A DNA stretch of 64,000 nt, taken from contig CALYLW010000544.1 of assembly GCA_944989445.1 (NCBI GenBank), positions 62,001 to 126,000 of the forward strand, written 5' to 3'. The translations under genes and the position numbers were made by a program. The stretch's first letter is position 1. Each line of letters opens with the position of its first letter. This stretch comes from Ampullaceana balthica. Taxonomy: Eukaryota; Mollusca; Gastropoda; Lymnaeidae. Of the stretch, positions 1-10,100 are shown piece by piece. The notes beneath the pieces were generated by a model. It did not search any database. It was not told the origin of the DNA and saw nothing but the letters and a program-made list of their open reading frames with translations.

Positions 1-129
1 TCCAGGGAGAGTGTGCTTGTGATGTTACTGCCAAGGTAGGTGAAATCATCGACGACGTCCAAGGTGTTTCCCTCAATGGAGATTGCTGGAAGGTGGTCAG
101 TGCCTTGTCTCATAATGTTGGTCTTTGCT
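1..129 (-). pseudogene. non-LTR retrotransposon RT fragment (LINE)
   Basis: On the minus strand, 129 to 1 reads as an open stretch containing KTNIMRQGTD and then DFTYLGSNITSTLSL. The FTYLGS..T motif is typical of the region just after the catalytic core in LINE reverse transcriptases. The fragment runs off the left edge of the window. At about 129 it is followed by unrelated AT-rich sequence. No start or catalytic motif is present, so it is a retroelement remnant and not a host gene. Confidence 0.7.
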
Positions 130-650
130 AATTACTTTCGCGGAAAAACAATATAATTGACTTAATTGTTCCTATTGTGTTTCGTATAACATTCACATTA
201 TTTAAATCGTTCACAACAAGATTTAGTATATGTGAACTGCAATAAACAATTGCTGCTTTTGGGTATTTTTTCGAATTATTGCTTGGACTCCTCCTTCTTT
301 ACCTGCCATTGTAGAACATCCTTCGTATCCTTGACCAACAAGCTTTGTCATATTTAATCAAAATTCTAATGAGTTAGTAATAATGGTGTTGGTTAAATCT
401 TCAGCTGTTCTATTGACAATTGGAATGTATCCCATATATTCTTCTGTGACCATCATTTTCCCATTTTGTTCTTTGTCAAATCTAACACCAAGTAACATCT
501 GCTCAATCCCTGAAATGTCATGTGTCTCGTCGGCAAGTATAGAAAATGCAACTGAATTATTTGCTTCACGAACAATGTCTTCATGCAAGAGAGACCCACA
601 AATTTCGATTATAGTGTTTTGCGTTGTTGCCGAGATACACTCAGCGGTTA
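130..650 (-). pseudogene. hAT-type (DUF4371/ZMYM-like) transposase fragment
   Basis: Minus-strand reading from about 640 down gives LLHEDIVREANNSVAFSIL, then ADETHDISGIEQ, EEYMGYIPI and, after a TGA at 358-360, GQGYEGCSTMAGKEGGVQA. After a frameshift near 255 it continues as YPKAAIVYCSSHILNLVV. The order F-x-ILADET-D, G-x-GYDGAS-like, and YPKA-x-x-x-HC-x-S-H-x-LNL matches the catalytic core of hAT transposases with a DUF4371 domain. The stop and the frameshift show it is dead. Both transposase termini are missing. The conserved segment ends near 650, next to GGTTACCCGTCAAAACGG, which resembles sequence found again near 41110. Confidence 0.7.
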
Positions 651-704
651 CCCGTCAAAACGGCCGCAGACAAAACTTGCGTTGTCCTTTTTCATAGAAT
701 ATTG

Positions 705-778
705 TTATTTGTAGTGTAGTGGTTATCACATTTGCCTAACACGCGGGAAATTACTGGGTTCAAGCCCCAGAGGAAATA
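705..778 (+). tRNA. tRNA-Val(AAC)-like sequence, probably pseudogene or SINE head
   Basis: The sequence has an A-box-like GTGTAGTGGTTATCAC, an anticodon arm TTTGC-CTAACAC-GCGGG with anticodon AAC, and a perfect T arm CTGGG-TTCAAGC-CCCAG. Together they match eukaryotic tRNA-Val. The 5' TTATTTG and the 3' AGGAAAT pair poorly as an acceptor stem, and the anticodon stem uses several G-U pairs. It is therefore more likely a pseudogene or the head of a tRNA-derived SINE than a working tRNA. A T-rich run follows at about 785-800. Confidence 0.5.
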
Positions 779-3700
779 TTTAAAAAAAATTTTTTTTTAA
801 TGTTTATGTTTGTGCCCGTTCTTTTCCTCCTATTTGCGAACATGACTAACCCTCACTAGGGTCGGCCAGTCACAGTTTATGGCTGGTAAGCTAGACTGGT
901 GCAGATTGAGAGGGGGCAGGTAGCTAACCGCTGATCGCATGTCTCGAGACCAACAATGCATCAGCACACCCCCAACCCCCGACGTTCACTCGCATTGTTT
1001 TTAATAATGTTTGAAATAAGATTTTTTTACGTATTTTGAAAATGTTATGAAAGGGTTTTTTATTATCTTTTTTTTAAATTTATTAATATTTTTTTTCGTA
1101 TTATAGTTTCGATAATGTGTGTCTTTATAATTTCACAGAACCTAGATTCCTTGTTCTTAGTCAAAAACAATAGTTTCTTGTACGCAGTTACATTAGTTTT
1201 TCGCAAAGAACTGTGGAGATTTGAAACCACCGCCATCGAAATTCTCTCAGCAACTAAGAAACTAGTGCAAAACTTTGACTATTTCTGTTTCTTATATGTA
1301 CGTTTTTCACCAAATGGAAATCAATGGTTTTTATATTTGAAATTTTTCTTACCCGACAAATAAACTGATTTTTTTTCAGTTAAGGAGACTGTCAAAGAAT
1401 CATAATAATCTCAAATAAAACAAGCATAAATAAAAAATTTAAAAAAATAAATTTCAAGTCACTTGAAAATATCGGGGAAAAAATTAGTCCAAGGTTGTAA
1501 GATTTCTAGGTAAACAATCTGTGCAGTGTTACCAGAAATTTTTTTTAAAAAGCTTTCCTCCATATTTTTATTAAAGCATAATTTTGTTTTGAAAATATTT
1601 TCAACAATATTTGGTATAAATAATACAAAATTACTTATGAATTTAACCAACTTTCAGATGCCTCGAAAACGTCTTCATCCAATGCTAGATGCTTCCAGGT
1701 GAAATTCTCTCGGAGAACCTAATGAAATGCATCTCTAAAATACTTTGTAGAAAAAAAAACTAACAAATATAATGAAAGAACGCTTGTCACTTTTAATTTC
1801 AATACTCTCAAATCTGATTACGTAGAGGAGGAAAAATTGACGTCATTTTTTTCCATTTAGCCAGTAGCATTTTGTAAACAAATATCTGCCATCTTGAGTT
1901 TATTATTTTTTGCTACATGTTAAACTTTTGCCTTAAATAAAATAAAACTTATAGATTTCTTAATTGATTTTTGTTTTGCACAGCCTGGATACGATCGATC
2001 TTACTCATCGTTACATCAATTTTCAAAATTACTTATAAGTAGATTCAATAGATTCTCAACGCAGAAACAAGTTAGATCGTCTTGCCTTTAGAGCCTTATG
2101 GGACTCTGGAAAGTTTTAAGAACCGTGATCCAGGCGAGAGCAGCAGGAATATATCTTAAGTAATTCTAGCAACTTTAATTGGACATTATTATTTGATAAT
2201 TTAATTAGACATTGCCTCGATGTTTGTTTTTTTTTGTTTTATAATTTTTATAATTAAAATACTCTTTACGCAATTACTAGTATTCTATATGTAGGCAATG
2301 CCCCCGATAGGATTTTCATCGAAAATATTTTATAAAATGGTTTGAGACGTTCGTTTCATACTGGTTAAACGGTTAAATCAAGTTCACAATTTTACGTAAC
2401 TGTAAAAACTTTTTTCAGTTTTGAATTTTTAACTTTAATGTTTGATATTTCATTTTTCATTCTCTATTATATAATTTTGATAAGTACTCGTGCCCAACTT
2501 TCTTCTTTTCATTTCTCTGTTTATTATTACTTATGTAGTTTCCCATGGAATAGTAGTTAATATGTAACGTAAATTTTAATTTTTCTTTGTAGATATGTAA
2601 TCTTCCTTATGTAGGAATTCGCCAAAATGTTTACATACATTTTTGACCATTAATGAAAGATCTACTGTTTAATTACAAAATTCATTAGTGTATCTTACAT
2701 TTGACTTTAAAGCTTTATCGCAGTCTTACTCTATATGAAAGGGCTGGGAAAAGTGCGGGACACATACGGCCCACCAAAGAGGTTTTTATGGCCCGCAAAT
2801 ATACTCTGAGATTTGCCTCATGTCCGCGACCGAAAGATCGTCTCGTGTCTTCCGTTAGAGCGGCTACGACTATGCGCGTGTGCAAGCAGTTTAAACATGC
2901 ATATTTCTGGTTTCTCAGTTTTAAAATTTGTTTTTGCAACAGTAAAATGTAAAACTTTCAAAACAAAGAGAAGCCATAAGTTCCATTAAGCCCTCCGAAA
3001 AAGCCTAAATTGGTGATAGATCCAATGTGTTTAATTTAGAATGGTCACACAAATATTTCTTTGGTAACATTATTTTAAATGGTTCGGTGCTCCGCTAAAA
3101 TCATCAACCTCAAAGTGGAGTCAACCCAAAAAAATTGCTCGCCGATGCTGTATGAAAAATTACTCTTGACGCCAAATGACCATAAATATAAATATGATTT
3201 TAACGCCATTATGATATAATATTTAAAAATAAAATTTAGTTATCTAATTGCAACAGTAAGATTACACGCACTGATAGCTACCAACTTAATTTGTTGTTAA
3301 CGCAATTTCTCTTGGGAAAAATTGCGTTTATATATTTGAATTTTCCGGCCTGTCTGTTCGAGCTTTGAACAGCAACTCCTACTGAATCCCGCCAGATAGA
3401 GAGTTCGGGTCTTTTTGCAAATATGTTAAGGAGGTAGCAAGAATGTGCACGGGCCAAAATAAAAATTCCGAAAAGGTTTACTGGATTTCCTGGAAAAAAA
3501 ATATATATTTTAAAAATATCAGTATTTTGTCAAATTCTCGCCAGCGATAACATCTATCGGGTTGAAACAAACGCCAAACGATAGCTAATAATATTAATAA
3601 CAATGGTGAAGAAGGAATTTTTGAAAAATCTCTTTTCGTTCGACTTACGTAATTTTAGCAGCAATTTGTAGATAGCAATTGTTGTGTTTAGTTTCAGAAT

Positions 3701-4034
3701 AATTGATTTGAAATTACTTTTAATGTAATCTAGAATGATAGTTAATTGGGATTCCCCGCTTTGTGAATGCTAATGTTAGATTGTTGCGTGGTGCGCTTTA
3801 TATCGGAAATTCTTTGTTGGAAATTGCGTTTAAATACTCATTCGAGTTTTTATTACTTGCTTTTTTTAGTTACAAAATATTTTGTACCATCATCTTCATC
3901 TTAACACCACAAATTGCAACAATATTTAATTAGTAACAAGTACATAATATTGCCTACTAGACAAAAAGGAACACTGAGTGAAACAACTTAAGTTAATAAA
4001 GTAATTTTTGCATGTAATTTGTGTTATTTTCCAG
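779..4034. other. intergenic/upstream region without recognisable gene
   Basis: This AT-rich sequence has only short chance open frames. The 800-1000 part (GGTCGGCCAGTCACAG and the following C-rich stretch) may be the body of a repeat headed by the tRNA-like sequence. At 2740-2830 there is a GC-richer patch with GGCCCACCAAAG and ATGGCCCGC that looks like an eroded hAT-type MITE, but no clear termini remain. A 5' UTR exon of the gene starting at 4062 should lie here but cannot be placed. Confidence 0.5.
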
Positions 4035-4061
4035 AAAGCAAAATATTTTTTTCAAATCGAC

Positions 4062-4116
4062 ATGCAACAGCTGAAGTTGATTTTTGCTGTATTCGTCATT
4101 TTTCAAGGCCTATCAG
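4062..4116 (+). CDS. exon 1 of the unrecognised secreted/GPI-type gene (signal peptide)
   Basis: ATG at 4062 opens an 18-codon hydrophobic signal peptide. The exon ends in phase 1 at a consensus donor (TCAG|GTAAGT). A pyrimidine-rich acceptor TTATTTTCCAG ends at 4034, suggesting that the 5' UTR is also spliced. Confidence 0.7.
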
Positions 4117-7100
4117 GTAAGTAACTTATAAATGTGGCAATTAGCTCCAGAACTTAGGGTACTTACTGTAAACAAGCCTTGCTGGACTTGGACACTTAAC
4201 TTTATTTGTCCCTCTCTCGGACTAGCCATTAGTTGCACGGAAGTAGGATAGAGCAGTGCTTCTCAAAGTTGTGGTCCGCGGACCAGTGCCGGTCCGTGGG
4301 CCATCCGATGCCGGTCCGCAGAAGTTATCAAGAAAGGACATTTTGCTACCACGTCAGTACAGGCAAAATAGTTCACCGGTCCGTGGGCCATCCGATGCCG
4401 GTCCGCAGAAGTTATCAAGAAAGGACATTTTGCTACCACGTCAGTACAGGCAAAATAGTTCACCGGTCCGTGGGCCGTCCGATGCCGGTCCGTAGAAGTT
4501 ATCAAGAAAGGACATTTTGCTACCACGTCAGTACAGGCAAAATAGTTCACCGGTCCGTGGGCCGTCCGATGCCGGTCCGTAGAAGTTATCAAGAAAGGAC
4601 ATTTTGCTACCACGTCAGTACAGGCAAAATAGTTCACCGGTCCGTGGGCCATCCGATGCCGGTCCGCAGAAGTTATCAAGAAAGGACATTTTGCTACCAC
4701 GTCAGTACAGGCAAAATAGTTCACCGGTCCGTGGGCCATCCGATGCCGGTCCGCAGAAGTTACAAGAAAGGACATTTTGCTACCACGTCAGTACAGGCAA
4801 AATAGTTCACCGGTCCGTGGGCCATCCGATGCCGGTCCGCAGAAGTTATCAAGAAAGGACATTTTGCTACAACGTCAGTACAGGCAAAATAGTTCACCGG
4901 TCCGTGGGCCATCCGATGCCGGTCCGCAGAAGTTATCAAGAAAGGACATTTTGCTACCACGTCAGTGCAGGCAAAATAGTTCACCGGTCCGTGGGCCATC
5001 CGATGCCGGTCCGCAGAAGTTATCAAGAAAGGACATTTTGCTGCCACGTCAGTACAGGCAAAATAGTTCACCGGTCCGTGGGCCATCCGATGCCGGTCCG
5101 CAGAAGTTATCAAGAAAGGACATTTTGCTACCACGTAAGTACAGGCAAAATAGTTCACCGGTCCGTGGGCCATCCGATGCCGGTCCGCAGAAGTTATCAA
5201 GAAAGGACATTTTGCTACCACGTCAGTACAGGCAAAATAGTTCACCGGTCCGTGGGCCATCCGATGCCGGTCCGCAGAAGTTATCAAGAAAGGACATTTT
5301 GCTACCACGTCAGTACAGGCAAAATAGTTCACCGGTCCGTGGGCCGTCCGATGCCGGTCCGTAGAAGTTATCAAGAAAGGACATTTTGCTACCACGTCAG
5401 TACAGGCAAAATAGTTCACCGGTCCGTGGGCCGTCCGATGCCGGTCCGTAGAAGTTATCAAGAAAGGACATTTTGCTACCACGTCAGTACAGGCAAAATA
5501 GTTCACCGGTCCGTGGGCCATCCGATGCCGGTCCGCAGAAGTTATCAAGAAAGGACATTTTGCTACCACGTCAGTACAGGCAAAATAGTTCACCGGTCCG
5601 TGGGCCATCCGATGCCGGTCCGCAGAAGTTATCAAGAAAGGACATTTTGCTACCACGTCAGTACAGGCAAAATAGTTCACCGGTCCGTGGGCCATCCGAT
5701 GCCGGTCCGCAGAAGTTATCAAGAAAGGACATTTTGCTACCACGTCAGTACAGGCAAAATAGTTCACCGGTCCGTGGGCCATCCGATGCCGGTCCGTAGA
5801 AGTTATCAAGAAAGGACATTTTGCTACCACGTCAGTACAGGCAAAATAGTTCACCTGTCCGTGGTGAAATGGAAAAAAATTCCTGCCGGTCCGCAATACT
5901 AAAAATTTTGAGAAGCACTGGGATAGAGGCATTGGGAGTTGGGAAGGTAGGCGCAAATTAGAGTAACTTTGGAGTCAGAGATGATTTAAGGAATATTTGG
6001 GGTTCCAAGGACAAATTAGAGTAACTTTGGAGTCAGAGATGATTTAAGGAATATTTGGGGTTCCAAGGACAAATTAGAGTAACTTTGGAGTCAGAGATGA
6101 TTTAAGCAATATTTGGGGTTACAAGGACAAATTAGAGTAACTTTGGAGTCAGAGATGATTTAAGCAATATTTGGGGTTACAAGGACAAATTAGAGTAACT
6201 TTGGAGTCAGAGATGATTTAAGCAATATTTGGGGTTCCAAGGACAAATATAGTGTCACTCGAATAATTAACAAAAATTTTGTTACAGAATTATGGGTAAA
6301 ACATTAAACGTGTATGTCTTGTCCCCGTGAAAACAAGAAAACTTGAAAACAAATGTAACGTTTTCCATGACACAGAATTATGAAGCGACAAGTCAGTAAA
6401 TGGCTACTCTTGGTTTTAATTAATTTTTTTTTACATCATTTCAAGAAATACAGAACTTGGAAATCACTTTGAAAGAGTTTGAAGATAGGAATTGTGTTCA
6501 GACAAGTGAAGAAAAATGTAGAGGCGCCTTTGGCGTGTTTAACACCTCAGGAAAGATTACTCTTGCTGAAGGGGAGATAATGCCACCATTTATTTTGTAT
6601 GAATTCAAATTCCCTCGAAGACCAGATTGTAGCACCTACCGTGGAGCTGGCCTTCACTTATGGCAACCGGTAAGGGATTTTTTCTTGTAAAAAAATATTC
6701 ATACATCATAATCCAAGACATAAACATTAAGGAAAACTCTCAAATGAAACTTTGAAAATTGTTTCTGAAATATATCTTCAACATGGTTACCTGAATTAAG
6801 TATAAGCTAGTTTTTTACTATGTGAAATAAATTTCTACCTAGAATGTAAATTTTAAAAGAATTAAAAGTTACATTTGCCAAACAAATTGAAAAAAGTTCA
6901 GTGTTATTATGTATAATGTGGCTTTACAAACTAGGCGCTGCCTTCCTCAATGGCAAATATTTGGTATTTATTATTCCGTTGCTAATTCAAGATAGATACT
7001 CAATGTTTTAAACACAAAATACCAATAGTGAAAGCTATGGACTTACTTTCCTGTGCTGACCTAGTAAGTTTGAGGCTAACTACTGTGGCGGATTTGGCTA

Positions 7101-10100
7101 TAGGCGCGGGGGCAGCTTGCCACCCCCAACGCGCCCCTGTTGGGTCTAAAATGACGAACCCTAAAGACGCCCTCAATGAACACCAAAATTAAAGCTGTAT
7201 TCCAAGTTCCGACAGTAAAGTATTTTTAGCAACTGGAAATGTGTCATACTGTTTATCGTGAGCACTTTAACACACTTCTAACACTATACTTCTCAGTTTG
7301 GATTTATGACAATAATTAATTGTGTTTCGTACTAGATTAAAATGAGCTTTAAATTAAAGCCATGGCTGAGTCAGCAGGCGATCACTGCAATAAACGAAAA
7401 TCAGTTGATCAGCTAGGCAAAAATTGGCGAAGGAAGCCATTCTCAAGGCAGATGCAAGCAAATGTTGCAAACTAACATCTTTTATAACTAAACTACCGGA
7501 AGTTCAATCTTTGGAAATTCCTGCTGAGAATAAGTATACATTATGTGTAATCAGCCATGTCAAACAGGCGTCAATAAACCATTTCAATTTCCGACAGATG
7601 AACTGGGACGAAAGTTTCAAATTTCATGGTACACAAAGAGTTTTGGAAATGAAAGTATGAAAGAAGAAAGAAGTTGGCTTGTCTATTCAACAACAAATCA
7701 AAATATATAAAGCCACGCTTTTTGGCTATTCGCTGATTGTAAATCAGAAAATTATAGCAAGGGATGGTCTGGTCCAGAAGAAGGAGCTTTTAATTGGAAC
7801 AAAGGTATGGACGAGTTTGCTAAACAAGAATCTTCTAATCAACACAAAACTGCATTACGCCAATATTTACTTGTTAAATATCGTTTTTGAAATGATAAAA
7901 CTTTAATATCTGGTTTGATCGGTCAGGAGCTGGCTGGCTCTTCTTGTTAGCAGTGCTACTGCTGAAAAAGTTTCAGTAGATTGAAAAATCATCAAAATGT
8001 ATTTGCGCCCAACAATGACAAACGAACGTCTGTCTGGATTGGCCTTAATTTCGATTGAACGTTATCTAGCTGAGACCGTTGTCTTTGAATCAACGATAAA
8101 TCATTTTGACTCAATGACATCACGTAGAAAGCTATTTATATAGGGCTCAGGACTCTATATAAATTCGCTTAAACCAAGTTTCTTCCTTTGATCAATAAAT
8201 ATACTATTGGAATAAATTTAAGTTACTATTTTGAAAACATTTCTGCTTCAGTTGTTGATTCTGTTTGACTTGTTCAATGATTTAGAAAATGTAATAAATT
8301 AGTAGGCTAATTATGATTAGTATTTACGCAATGCTCGGATATTAGTAAAATTTGGCGACGCCGTTTGAAATACTCCTGCCCCCACCCCCACGAAGACAAA
8401 TCTAAATCCGCCACTGGCTAACTAGTTTTAGTTAGGTTCAATGTCAAGGTTTGAATGGGCTTTCCCGTTTTGGTTCAATAGCTCCTTTCTTTGCTCTCTT
8501 TTGAAAAATTTACCCTTAGAATTTTACCATTTTATTCGAAAAAAACGTTTAACCCAATGCTGGCATAATTCTGTTGGTTTGGATAATTCAATCTAGTACC
8601 AAAATTAGAATCTATAACATAATATCCTTGGTTCAGGATAAGAATATTTTTTTGGGGAGATACTATGAACAAATTAATTATTATCTATTAGCGAATACAT
8701 ATTCTATTATATTTATGTATGTATATATGGCATCCATCCGTCATCATGGGACAATGTTGTTGACTCCTGCCCATCTTCCCACCACCTTTCTCCTGGCTCT
8801 TCTTTCTTCACTTCTAGCTGTGAGGGTGGCTTCCGCAGCTTGAGTGCCCTCACGCACCCTGGACCACCAGAGGGTGCACTCCTCAGCAATGCCCTCCCAC
8901 TTTTTATGGTCTATCCGCGCCAGTGACATGCCTTTATTGCAGACGTCCTGTAGCGCACGCAGGGGCGACCTCTTTTCTTCAGACCAGTTGCCAGCTTATC
9001 GTAAAGCAGGGCTTTTGGAATGCGCTCCGAGTCAATCCTGTGGACACGGCCCAACCACTGCAGGCGCCTCTCACTCAGGATTGAGTGCATACTCAGCATA
9101 TGTCTTCTCCTGCGTACCTCCACATTTGTGATTTTTATCCTGCCACTTCATGTGTAGGATCCTGCATAAGCATCGCAAGTGGAAACGGTTATATATATAT
9201 ATATAAAGTGCGTGAGGTCATTCATGTCGCGGAAGCATCCCTCATAGCTTTGAGTGAAGAGAGAAGGGCCAAGAGAAATGGGAGGGGGGACAGAGGAGCA
9301 GGAGTACACGACATCGTCCCATGAGGACGGACGGTTGCCATACCATATATAACAACCAAAAATAATTGTAATTGTTAGCATGTGCTGATTAAAATATTTA
9401 AAATCTTTTAAAGCAAAGTTTCACTTTGAATAATTATCAGGATACTTTTCATTAATGCTTATTTTATTTAACATTCTTTTCAGTATAGAATGATTTCTGC
9501 TAATGCATGTGATTACGAGTATTTTTATGAAGGTTGCAAGTTTCAAGGTGGAACAACATACCGCCATTTTAACCAGGTGGTGTATTTTTGGCTCTTTAGA
9601 TTGTGCACATTTAGGGCTCGTATGGTTGAGAAAGCCCCTGAAGAATTTTTTACTCCGGTAAATGCACATGGAATCAAACATTTCAGCAATGAACTAAAAA
9701 TTTTAGAGTATGCAAGTAAGTACCATACTATTTACCCAAAATAACTAACATGAGTACAAACTAACTATAGATCATTATTTCGTTTTTCCTTCGTGAGGTC
9801 TTTTCGACATTAAGTTTATCTGAACATTTCGTTTTTCAATGGAAGCAGTGTACAATTGTTTTTATCTCCTTCAGTGTTTACTTGATATGTAACATTTTCT
9901 TGAATGTTTGCTTACAAACATGAGTACTTTTCAACACTGATAGAATATAAGAATCAACTTTCTTCAATTTCAAAAACAACAGAAAAAATAGCTGTAAAAT
10001 TCAGCAATCTTTTCTGTCTTGATTTTTTTTTCACATTTAATTTGCACTAAGGCCATTAGCTTCAATAATGTTTAAGTTATACTTGCACAATTAACTTTAA

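Noticed and set aside
705..778. A functional tRNA-Val gene
   Set aside because: The acceptor stem hardly pairs and the anticodon stem is weak. It is kept only as a tRNA-like or SINE-head sequence.
4233..5956. Long open frames on both strands (up to about 430 codons) in the 87-bp array
   Set aside because: They exist in several frames at once because the period is 29 codons. The sequence is a MITE interior with no splice or coding evidence.
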